The position numbers were made by a program, and so were the translations under genes. DNA of 9,988 bases from positions 1 through 9,988 of the forward strand of contig JAKVCE010000045.1 in the NCBI GenBank assembly GCA_022447405.1, given 5' to 3'. This DNA comes from Planctomycetota bacterium. GTDB taxonomy: Bacteria; Planctomycetota; UBA1135; GCA-002686595. This document shows, piece after piece, positions 1 to 6,360 of the stretch (position 1 is its first letter; every line of letters begins with the position of its first letter). The notes under the pieces were generated by a model. It ran no database searches. It saw only the letters and a list, made by a program, of their open reading frames with translations, and was not told the origin of the DNA.

Positions 1-906
1 GACGGCTCCTTCTACTACCAGCCCAACCGCGACAACGCGGGCTATGGGAACGACGCGCGGGTCGCCGCCTCCGCCGTCACCGCCTTCATCCTCTCGATCC
101 CCAAGGAGAGCTTGCTCCTCACCGGCAAGCGCTACAAGAACATGAAGCAGCACATGCTCGGACGCGACAAGGACCCCAAGCTCCCTAGCGACCTCGGCGG
201 GACCTCGCTCAAGATGCGCAAGGCGAGCTGGAGCCTCCTCACGAAGCCCGGCATGCGCAACATGGCGCGCCTCGCCTTCCCCGCGTCCACGGTCACACAC
301 GGTCAGTCTGAAGACTCCGTCGCCTTCACCGTCGACGACGGCTTCTGCGGTCTCGACAACCCGGACGGCTGCATGCTCGAAGAGGTGCGCGCCCTCTTCA
401 AGGAGCACGACGCCCAGGCCACCTTCTTCGTGACGGGCTCGCACTGCGAGCACACATCCGCCGAAGACATCGCGAAGCTCATAGCCGACGGGCACGAGCT
501 CGCGAACCACTCGATGCGCGATCACCCCTACACCGACGCGAGCCCCGAAGAGTTCGCCGCCGACCTCGAAGAGACCGCCGGGATCCTCGCGAAGCACCAG
601 CCGGAGCCCTCGCCCTGGTACCGCGCGCCCTTCGGCAGGTTGAACAAGAAGATGCAGGCGGTTCTTGAGGAGAAGGGGCTGACTCACGTCGTCTCCGACG
701 CCTTCGCGAACGACACCGAGATCCCCGACGCCGAGTGGGTCGCAGACTTCGTGCTCAAGAACACCAAGCCCGGCTCGATCCTCCTCATCCACATGCCCGA
801 GCGCGGCCGCCGCGAGTGGAACTTCGAGGCCATGCGCCTCACCCTCGAGGGCTTGAAGGAGCGCGGCCTGGCGGTCACGACCCTGAGCGCGCTCCTCAAG
901 GGCTGA
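1..906 (+). CDS. Polysaccharide deacetylase, CE4/NodB fold (5'-truncated by window)
   Basis: Predicted metal-dependent carbohydrate esterase that removes N- or O-acetyl groups from a polysaccharide (chitin-, peptidoglycan- or xylan-like; substrate not determinable). The frame is open from base 1 and its first 37 codons carry the same extreme G/C third-position bias as the rest, so the gene begins before the window; a TTG at 112 is only the first start-like codon inside it. Of 301 visible residues, about 105-301 form the NodB domain: TVDDG at 110-114 (catalytic/metal Asp pair), NHSMRD at 169-174 (metal ligands His170 and Asp174), RAPFG at 208-212, an Asp at 233 in motif-4 position, and LLIH at 261-264. 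Asp in place of the second metal His is usual in a fungal chitin-deacetylase-like subgroup whose NH-x3-D-x-P pattern this matches. Residues 1-105 are unrecognised; DGSFYY...YGNDAR faintly recalls a prenyltransferase/squalene-cyclase repeat, so a fusion is possible. The GH28-like gene follows on the same strand after 53 bp. Confidence 0.88.
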   Translation, partial: DGSFYYQPNRDNAGYGNDARVAASAVTAFILSIPKESLLLTGKRYKNMKQHMLGRDKDPKLPSDLGGTSLKMRKASWSLLTKPGMRNMARLAFPASTVTHGQSEDSVAFTVDDGFCGLDNPDGCMLEEVRALFKEHDAQATFFVTGSHCEHTSAEDIAKLIADGHELANHSMRDHPYTDASPEEFAADLEETAGILAKHQPEPSPWYRAPFGRLNKKMQAVLEEKGLTHVVSDAFANDTEIPDAEWVADFVLKNTKPGSILLIHMPERGRREWNFEAMRLTLEGLKERGLAVTTLSALLKG

Positions 907-943
907 GCGTCCCCGGGTAGAGGTGGCGCACCGTCACCGATGT

Positions 944-950
944 GGGGAGA
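944..950 (+). promoter_or_regulatory. Shine-Dalgarno for the GH28-like gene
   Basis: GGGGAGA lies 9 bases before the ATG at 960. It directly abuts the in-frame ATG at 951 and lies downstream of the in-frame GTG at 942, so its position favours 960 as the start. That start also leaves a compact lipoprotein signal peptide with no extra N-terminal residues. Confidence 0.55.
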
Positions 951-959
951 ATGCACCGC

Positions 960-2522
960 ATGCACTCCCTGCGACTCTTCGTCCCTGCGCTCCTCCTCGC
1001 AGCCTGCCAGGCGCCCGCCACCCTCGAGAGCTTCTACCTCGACGTCCGTGACTTCGGAGCCGTGGGAGATCGCGAGACCGAGAACAGCGCGGCCTTGCAG
1101 CGCGCGGTCGACGCTGCCTCACAGCAGGGAGGCGGCGTCGTCTACTTCCCCGAAGGTGACTATCTCTCGGGCACCGTGCGTCTGAAGGACGGCGTGACCC
1201 TCCACCTCGCCGAAGGCGCGACGCTCTGGGGCAGCACCGACATCACAGACTACGACCCGGAGGAGAAGCACCTCCTCTGGGCGGAGGACGCGAGAGACAT
1301 CACGATCACCGGTCGCGGGGCCATCGACGGACAGGGCCCGCGCTTCTGGGACGGCGGGCGCCTGGAGCGTTGGCTGCGGGGAGAGGGCGAGCTCATCCGC
1401 ACCAGCGACATGCTCCGCTTCGACCGCTGCACGAACATCACCCTCGAGGACGTGGAGGTGCGCTACGGCGCCTTCTGGAACATCGGCTTCGGGGACTCAG
1501 AGCGCATCACAGTCCGCGCCCTCACCATGCGCAACGGCATCTACGAAGAGGACGGCCCGAACACCGACGGCATCAACCTCTGGAACTGCAAGAAGGTGCG
1601 CGTCTCCGACTGCGACATCCAGACCGGCGATGACTGCATCGTCGTCTTGGGCGACAGCCGCGACGTGAACATCACCAACTGCAAGTTCACGACCTCCGAG
1701 ACCGCCGTGATGATCTCCGGCGTGAAGAACCTCACCCTCTCGAATTCGACCATGCACGACGCGGGCTGCGGCGTGGGCTTCCGGGTCTGGAACGGGATCG
1801 TGGTCGACGGGGTGCGCGTCGAGAACCTCGTGATGGATGTGTCTGACCGCTTCAAGACTGGCGGACAGGTCATCTACATGTGGTCCTTCCCGCTCTACGT
1901 GGAGTCGGATCCGCCGCCCGGCACGGTGCTCCCGCCAGCGGGCAGCGTCGACAATGTCAGCTTCTCCAACATCACGGCGCGCGCCAACGGAGGCATCTTC
2001 ATCACCGGCTTCCGCGAGCACGAGGGCTACATCGGCTCGCTCACCTTCGAGGACATCGACATCACCATGCACGGCGGGATGGACAAGTCCGGCCTCAACG
2101 ACAACCCGCCGGACCCGTACCCGATCTACGGCTTCCACGGCGCGCCGTACGCGATCTTCGCGCGCTTCGTGAAGGACCTCACCATGCGCGATGTCACCTT
2201 CCGCTGGAACACGCCCGAGGAGGCGAAGTGGGGGAGCGCGGCGCGCTTCTGGAGCGTCGACAACCTGGAGCTCTCAGGCTTCCGCGGCAGGCAGTCCGAG
2301 GGCTCAGGCCTCCCCGCCGTCTGGCTGCGTGATGTGGAGCGCGCCTTCGTGAAGGGCTGCTGGGCGCCTGAGGGCACCGGGACCTTCATGCACCTCGGGG
2401 ACGGCGTCGAGGATGTCACTCTCCTCGGTAACGACCTCAGTCAGGCCGCTGCGGCGGTCTCGATCGAGTCAACGCCCGCCCCGCGCGTGTTCGAGTCCGG
2501 GAACCGCCCTCCAGGGAGTTAG
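960..2522 (+). CDS. GH28/pectinase-like right-handed beta-helix lipoprotein
   Basis: Predicted 520-residue exported lipoprotein related to polygalacturonases (GH28), which hydrolyse pectic or similar polysaccharides. The N-terminus MHSLRLFVPALLLAAC is a short signal peptide with a lipobox ending at Cys16. Residues about 27-95 are the classic pectinase-superfamily opening (VRDFGAVGD, then an Ala-rich helix, GGGVVYFPEGDY, LHLAEGATLWGS). Beta-helix coils follow, with NTDGIN at 201-206 and GDDC at 223-226, the GH28 acidic residues. The expected Gly-His-Gly is absent (SETAVMISG around 246-254), and the Arg-x-Lys motif is reduced to GFRVW around 273-277. The C-terminal part, with PYAIFARFVKDLTMRDVTF near 385-405, is typical of extended bacterial GH28-like proteins. 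In-frame starts at 942 (GTG) and 951 (ATG) are less likely, judged by Shine-Dalgarno spacing. With the deacetylase upstream it suggests surface polysaccharide processing. Altered catalysis or a non-hydrolytic role is possible. Confidence 0.87.
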   Translation: MHSLRLFVPALLLAACQAPATLESFYLDVRDFGAVGDRETENSAALQRAVDAASQQGGGVVYFPEGDYLSGTVRLKDGVTLHLAEGATLWGSTDITDYDPEEKHLLWAEDARDITITGRGAIDGQGPRFWDGGRLERWLRGEGELIRTSDMLRFDRCTNITLEDVEVRYGAFWNIGFGDSERITVRALTMRNGIYEEDGPNTDGINLWNCKKVRVSDCDIQTGDDCIVVLGDSRDVNITNCKFTTSETAVMISGVKNLTLSNSTMHDAGCGVGFRVWNGIVVDGVRVENLVMDVSDRFKTGGQVIYMWSFPLYVESDPPPGTVLPPAGSVDNVSFSNITARANGGIFITGFREHEGYIGSLTFEDIDITMHGGMDKSGLNDNPPDPYPIYGFHGAPYAIFARFVKDLTMRDVTFRWNTPEEAKWGSAARFWSVDNLELSGFRGRQSEGSGLPAVWLRDVERAFVKGCWAPEGTGTFMHLGDGVEDVTLLGNDLSQAAAAVSIESTPAPRVFESGNRPPGS

Positions 2523-2612
2523 TGACCCTTGGGCCAGGTTTAGGGGAGAAGGATCCGAATCTTGCCCCCCTGAGACGGCGGAAGGCGGATACATTCATCG
2601 GTTGGCGCAGGG

Positions 2613-2630
2613 TCAGTGGAGGATCACTGA
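2613..2630 (+). repeat. Inverted repeat TCAGTG...CACTGA, 6-nt loop
   Basis: Perfect 6-bp arms (2613-2618 and 2625-2630) enclose GAGGAT. It lies about 85 bp before the helicase start. It could be an RNA hairpin or a protein-binding site; there is no U-tract, so it is not a standard terminator. Confidence 0.35.
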
Positions 2631-2649
2631 TGGGTTGCGTCCGTTCGCG

Positions 2650-2664
2650 GGGCCGTGACGGTCC
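2650..2664 (+). repeat. Small hairpin in the helicase leader
   Basis: GGGCCG (2650-2655) pairs with CGGTCC (2659-2664) through six pairs, one of them G-U, around a TGA triloop. It is part of the series of leader hairpins before the helicase gene. Function unknown. Confidence 0.3.
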
Positions 2665-2674
2665 TCTCCAAGGC

Positions 2675-2686
2675 GGCAGCGCTGCC
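2675..2686 (+). repeat. 12-bp perfect palindrome GGCAGCGCTGCC
   Basis: A loop-free perfect dyad ending 29 bp before the helicase start. As DNA it resembles a small operator half-site pair; as RNA it could only form a poor hairpin because it has no loop. In GC-rich sequence some chance palindromes are expected, so it is only a candidate site. Confidence 0.3.
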
Positions 2687-2695
2687 TACTGATAC

Positions 2696-2711
2696 GGGCT
2701 CCAAGGGGCCC
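2696..2711 (+). promoter_or_regulatory. Possible hairpin covering the helicase Shine-Dalgarno
   Basis: GGGC (2696-2699) can pair with GCCC (2708-2711). The 8-nt loop plus one stem base contains AAGGGG (2703-2708), the likely ribosome-binding site 7 nt before the GTG at 2716. Four base pairs is weak, so any sequestration would be marginal. Confidence 0.25.
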
Positions 2712-2715
2712 ACGT

Positions 2716-4557
2716 GTGGACCTCATGGATCTCGAAGAACTCGTGTCGCTAGACGACACCGCGCCCGAAGTGGGCCAAAACAACGACGTCGACCCCTTTG
2801 GCGACGTCCCCAGCTCAGTCTCGAAGGCGCTCAAAGAGCGCGGCTTCACCGAGCTGACCTCCGTACAGCGCGCCGTCTTAGACGCGGAGGTCGAGGGACG
2901 CGACCTGCAGATCTCCTCCCAGACAGGCTCTGGGAAGACCGTCGCCCTCGGCTTCGTCCTCGCCCCCAAGCTCGCAGCAGAGCGCGGAGGGAAGGGGCCT
3001 GACGCTCTCATCATCGTCCCGACCCGTGAGCTCGCCTCGCAGGTTTGCAAAGAGCTCGCGTGGCTCATGGCCGACATCGACGGCGTGCGCTTGGCCTCGG
3101 TCACGGGAGGCACGCCCCTCTACCGCGACCGCGAGACCATCTCACGCCGCCCGCGCCTCTTGGTCGGGACCCCCGGTCGCCTGCTCGACCACGTCAGGAG
3201 CGGGGTCCTCGACCTCGGTAACGTCAGCGAGCTGGTCCTCGATGAGGCGGACCAGATGCTCGACATGGGCTTCCGCGAGGAGCTCGAAGGGATCCTCGAC
3301 GCCACCCCCGAAGAGCGCAGGACGCACCTCGTCTCAGCGACCTTCCCGCGCGGGATCCAGCAGCTCGCCGCGCGCTATCAGCGTGACGCGGTCTCCATCG
3401 AAGGGACACGCCTCGGCGACGCGAACCAGGACATCAAGCACGAGGGACACCTCGTCAACGTGCGCGATCGCTACGACGCCTTGGTCAATCTGCTGCTCAT
3501 GGCAGAGGAGGACCGGACGCTCGTCTTCGTCGAGCGACGCGCCGAGGCGGTGCTGGTGGCAGAGCGCCTCGAGGCGGACGGCTTCGACGCCCTCCCCTTG
3601 AGCGGGGAGCTCGCCCAGAGTCAGCGCGAGCGGACGATGGAGGCCTTCCGCTCAGGGAAGGTGAAGGTGCTCGTCGCGACGGACGTCGCGGCGCGCGGCC
3701 TCGACGTCCCTGATGTCGCCACCGTGATCCATACAGCCCCCTGCATCGACGGTCAGGTCTACACCCACCGCAGCGGTCGAACGGGCCGCGCGGGTCGTCG
3801 AGGTCGGAGCATCTTGCTGGCGCCCCCGAACCGGCGCTACAAGGTGACGCGGATGCTGGATGAGGCGAGGGTCGACCTTGAGTGGCTCCCGCTCCCGAAG
3901 GCCTCGGAGATCAAGAAGGTGGTCAACCAGCGCGCACACGATCGACTCAAAGAGGAGCTGGAGACAGCCCTCAGCGAGGGGTCGAGCGACAGACACCTCG
4001 CTCAAGCGGGCGCCCTCCTCACCGACGCTGAGCCTGAGGCGCTCGTCGCCGCGCTCCTCGCGCGCCTCGAGCCGAAGCGTCGCGCTCAGCCGAAGGACTT
4101 GAACGTGCCCCACATGAACAAGGGTTCGCACCAGAAAGACGGCTATCAGAAGGGGAGGAAGGGCTCCTACGACAAGTCGAACCGTGGCGGCAAGGGACCC
4201 GCCAACACCGTCCGCTTCTTCATCAACCGCGGCATAAAGCAAGGCGCGACGCCCGGCCGGATCTTGGCCGAGCTCTGCCGACGAGGAAAGGTGAACGGCA
4301 GCGACATCGGCTCTATCGCGATCCACCCCAACGCGAGCACCTTCGATGTGCGCGCCGAGGTCTCCGTGCAATTTGAGGAGAGCGCCGGTCGCCGAGACTC
4401 ACGTGACCCCAACACCCTCATCCGCAGGGACCGCGGCCCGATGCCCTCGGCTCAGGAGAGCAAGAAGAAGAGGTCCAAAGGCTCGAAGCCCGCAGGCAAG
4501 CAGCCCTTCAAGCGAGAGGGCCGCACCAAGCTGCGCGCCCGCAGCTTCAAGCGCTGA
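2716..4557 (+). CDS. DEAD-box ATP-dependent RNA helicase with DbpA-type RNA-binding domain
   Basis: ATP-dependent RNA helicase of the DeaD/CsdA-DbpA type, 613 residues, acting in the cytoplasm on structured RNA (ribosome assembly, mRNA remodelling, cold response). All core motifs are intact: Q-motif Gln51, Walker A QTGSGKT 69-75, PTREL 102-106, TPGR 152-155, DEAD 176-179, SAT 207-209, TDVAARGLD 322-330 and HRSGRTGRAG 351-360. After a helical linker (about 395-455) and a Gly/Lys/Ser-rich stretch (465-495), residues about 497-555 form a DbpA-type RNA-binding domain (TVRFFINRG...ATPGRILAELC...IHPNASTFDV). The last 60 residues are a Lys/Arg-rich tail likely to bind RNA non-specifically. The acidic N-terminal 30 residues are not conserved family sequence. 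The start is GTG 2716 with AAGGGG 7 nt upstream; ATG 2725 in the same frame is a fair alternative and drops three residues. It is probably monocistronic, with convergent genes downstream. Which paralogue (deaD, csdA, cshA-like) cannot be told, so no symbol is given. Confidence 0.95.
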   Translation: MDLMDLEELVSLDDTAPEVGQNNDVDPFGDVPSSVSKALKERGFTELTSVQRAVLDAEVEGRDLQISSQTGSGKTVALGFVLAPKLAAERGGKGPDALIIVPTRELASQVCKELAWLMADIDGVRLASVTGGTPLYRDRETISRRPRLLVGTPGRLLDHVRSGVLDLGNVSELVLDEADQMLDMGFREELEGILDATPEERRTHLVSATFPRGIQQLAARYQRDAVSIEGTRLGDANQDIKHEGHLVNVRDRYDALVNLLLMAEEDRTLVFVERRAEAVLVAERLEADGFDALPLSGELAQSQRERTMEAFRSGKVKVLVATDVAARGLDVPDVATVIHTAPCIDGQVYTHRSGRTGRAGRRGRSILLAPPNRRYKVTRMLDEARVDLEWLPLPKASEIKKVVNQRAHDRLKEELETALSEGSSDRHLAQAGALLTDAEPEALVAALLARLEPKRRAQPKDLNVPHMNKGSHQKDGYQKGRKGSYDKSNRGGKGPANTVRFFINRGIKQGATPGRILAELCRRGKVNGSDIGSIAIHPNASTFDVRAEVSVQFEESAGRRDSRDPNTLIRRDRGPMPSAQESKKKRSKGSKPAGKQPFKREGRTKLRARSFKR

Positions 4558-4566
4558 CACTTGAGC

Positions 4567-4592
4567 GCGCGCGGCCTCAAGAGGCCGTGCGC
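4567..4592. terminator. Hairpin at the convergent gene junction, possible bidirectional terminator
   Basis: An 11-bp stem (4567-4577 with 4582-4592, one G-T wobble) closes a 4-nt CAAG loop, starting 10 bp after the helicase stop. The permease-2 stop codon (4577-4579 on the - strand) sits at the loop. Neither strand has a following T-run, so this is not a canonical intrinsic terminator. It could still protect 3' ends or separate the converging transcripts. Confidence 0.45.
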
Positions 4593-5479
4593 AGGTAGCG
4601 TCGGGCGACGGCGCTCAGGATGTCGCTCGCGATGACGATCCCTGCGCCCAAGAGGATCAGGAGCAGCATCTCGTCGTAGTACATCTTCCCGCGCGCTTGC
4701 TGGATGTAGTAGCCGAGGGAGACGACGCCCAGCATCCCGAGCACCGTCGCCTCGCGGACGCAGGTCTCGAAGCGGTAGAAGAAGTAGAGGAGGTAGCGGC
4801 CGAGGGCGAGGGGGAAGACGGCCGAGACGAGCAGCGAGCGGCGCGGCGCGCCGATGGCGGTCAGGGTGCGCAGGGGCTGAGGGTCGAGGTTCTCGATCGT
4901 CTCCGCCCCGAGGCGGCCGAGGATGCCTGAGTTGTGGAGCGCGAGGGCCAGGACGGCGGGCCAGGCGTGGTTGGGGCCCAAGATGGCGAGGAGGAGGAAG
5001 GCCAAGACGTACTCAGGGATCGAGCGCAAGAGGATCATCACCGCGCGGGTCACGAGCCGCAGGGCGCGCCAGCCGAAGAGGTCTTGGCCTGGCGTCGCGT
5101 CGAAGGGACGCCTCGTCGAGAGCGTCGCTGCCGCGAGCGGGGCGAAGAGCCAGGAGAGGAGCATCGCGAGGACGATGGCGAGGACTGAGATGGCGAGGGT
5201 CGCCAAGAGCGCGTCGAGGCCGTGGTCGAGGAGGACCCCTTGGGTCCAAGTGATGAGCGCGCCGAGGTCGAAGCCGCCCTCGCGGAGCGGGGCCGGGACG
5301 ATGTCCACCGTGAGGAAGCGCTCAAGGTTCTCGAGCCTGCGAGCGGTGAGGAAGGAGGCAGGCTGGATGACCCCCGAGAGCCAGGTCAGGAGGGTGAAGA
5401 GACCGAAGGACCAGAGGGTCAGCTGGACAAAGCGGCTCCGCGGGCGGCTCTTGTAGAGGGCTTCGACGCGCGCGCTCAT
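4577..5479 (-). CDS. ABC importer permease 2, PhnE family
   Basis: Inner-membrane permease subunit, 300 residues, of a phosphonate/phosphite/selenate-type ABC importer. The start is the ATG at 5479, whose ATGA overlaps the stop of permease 1, which implies translational coupling; a weak AGAGGA lies 10 nt before it. The frame stays open about 140 codons further upstream, but that part is Arg/Pro/Leu-rich antisense-like sequence overlapping permease 1. Hydrophobic segments lie near 18-36, 88-118, 143-168, 172-186, 214-234 and 270-290. The cytoplasmic EAA-type loop that docks on the ATPase is about 193-224 (ENLDPQPLRTLTAIGAP). YRFE at 235-238, followed by VREATVLG, is the PhnE signature. The usual Gly-rich GAGGIG that follows is GVVSLG (251-256). 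With permease 1 it should form a heterodimeric channel. Family assignment is solid; the substrate is uncertain. Confidence 0.9.
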   Translation of the reverse strand: MSARVEALYKSRPRSRFVQLTLWSFGLFTLLTWLSGVIQPASFLTARRLENLERFLTVDIVPAPLREGGFDLGALITWTQGVLLDHGLDALLATLAISVLAIVLAMLLSWLFAPLAAATLSTRRPFDATPGQDLFGWRALRLVTRAVMILLRSIPEYVLAFLLLAILGPNHAWPAVLALALHNSGILGRLGAETIENLDPQPLRTLTAIGAPRRSLLVSAVFPLALGRYLLYFFYRFETCVREATVLGMLGVVSLGYYIQQARGKMYYDEMLLLILLGAGIVIASDILSAVARRYLRTAS

Positions 5480-6360
5480 CGGATGACGATCCTCTCCCGA
5501 AGTTTGGAGCTCCAGAGCTCGACGATGAGGACGAGGGCGATGAGGGCGTAGAGGTAGGTCCACACCTCGCGGTAGTGGAGGTTCTCCGCCGAGAGCCTGA
5601 GGTAGTAGCCGATGGTCGGATAGCCGAAGAAGCCCAGCACCGCAGAGGAGCGCACGGCGCACTCGAAGCGGTAGAAGGCGTAGGCAGACATGTCCGCGAA
5701 GGCGCGCGGCAAGAGGCCCCAGAGGAAGACCTGCAGCGGACCCGCGCCGATCGCGCGCAGCGAGCGGGCGCTCTCGCGCGGGCACTCGTCCAGCATCTCC
5801 GAGAAGACCTTGGCCAGGGTCCCGCCGTAAGGGATGGCGATGGCGATGACCGCGCTGAAGTTGTTCAGGCCGAAGGCCACGAGGAAGAGGATCGCCCACA
5901 AGAGCTCGTGCACCGAGCGCATCAGCGCGATCCAGACGCGGACGACCCCGTAGATCACAGGCATGGCCCGACTCAGGAGACCTTGTCCGAGCGGTGAGTC
6001 CGCGCCGTCATCCTTCCACCAGGAGGTCGCGCCCAGGAAGCCGAAGAAGAGCCCGAGCACCACGGCGAGGCTCATCCCAGCGACCGCGAAGAGCAAGGTG
6101 GTCCACACCGCCTCCAGGACCTTGGAGAGGAGCGGGGGTGTGCCCGCGGGGACCTCTGCAGCCTCGTAGCTCATCGCGGGGGAGAGCGCGCCCTCGACGA
6201 AGAGGCTGAGGATGCCAGCGCCGCTCTCCCTCGGGATCGCGTCGGCGAGGGAGAGGTCGAGGGCGAGCCAGGACAGGAGCGCGGCGAGGAAGATCCCGAA
6301 GATCAGCCGCGCGCGGCGGTTGGCCCGCGTGGGGAGCGCCGCGAGGGCCTCAGCCGACAC
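5476..6360 (-). CDS. ABC importer permease 1, PhnE family
   Basis: Inner-membrane permease, 294 residues, partner of permease 2. The start is placed at GTG 6360 because AGGAGG lies 6 nt upstream, within the end of the ATPase gene. The more upstream ATG at 6381 (7 extra residues, TSRRRT...) has no good Shine-Dalgarno. With GTG the overlap with the ATPase gene is 11 bp. Hydrophobic segments lie near 19-38, 82-108, 132-164 and 167-180, with another after about 262. The EAA-type loop is about 192-218 (CPRESARSLRAIGAGPLQVF), and YRFE is at 230-233 followed by VRSSAVLG. In place of GAGGIG it has GYPTIG (246-251). A periplasmic stretch of about 40 residues between the first two segments is longer than its partner's equivalent and unlike it, consistent with a heterodimer. 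It ends in the ATGA overlap with permease 2. Confidence 0.9.
   Translation of the reverse strand: MSAEALAALPTRANRRARLIFGIFLAALLSWLALDLSLADAIPRESGAGILSLFVEGALSPAMSYEAAEVPAGTPPLLSKVLEAVWTTLLFAVAGMSLAVVLGLFFGFLGATSWWKDDGADSPLGQGLLSRAMPVIYGVVRVWIALMRSVHELLWAILFLVAFGLNNFSAVIAIAIPYGGTLAKVFSEMLDECPRESARSLRAIGAGPLQVFLWGLLPRAFADMSAYAFYRFECAVRSSAVLGFFGYPTIGYYLRLSAENLHYREVWTYLYALIALVLIVELWSSKLRERIVIR

Larger units (their letters stand above)
2523..2715 (+). other. Non-coding leader between GH28-like and helicase genes
   Basis: This 193-bp gap holds no open frame with coding-like codon use. It contains a run of short inverted repeats (2613-2630, 2650-2664, 2675-2686, 2696-2711) and no convincing -35/-10 pair. 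It most likely carries the promoter and 5' untranslated region of the helicase gene. E. coli deaD is known to have a long regulated leader; applying that here is inference. Confidence 0.5.

Noticed and set aside
942..959. GTG 942 or ATG 951 as start of the GH28-like lipoprotein
   Set aside because: The GGGGAGA element lies downstream of or directly against these codons; only ATG 960 has a workable spacing. The extra residues add nothing to the signal peptide.
1497..2138. 213-residue open frame on the - strand
   Set aside because: It is antisense to the GH28-like gene and is rich in Val, Ala, His and Asp with no domain pattern, as expected of the complement of GC-biased codons.
2413..2658. 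Small + strand frame spanning the GH28-like gene end and the helicase leader
   Set aside because: Its first half is out of frame inside the GH28-like gene and the leader part shows no third-position G/C bias, so it is not a credible small gene.
3652..4371. 239-residue open frame on the - strand
   Set aside because: It is antisense to the helicase's conserved C-terminal core and DbpA-type domain; no recognisable motif and typical GC-rich shadow composition.
5480..5899. N-terminal 140-residue extension of permease 2 in the same frame
   Set aside because: It is Arg/Pro/Leu-rich, has no permease features and overlaps the well-supported permease-1 gene. The ATG at 5479 forms an ATGA overlap and gives the family's normal N-terminus.
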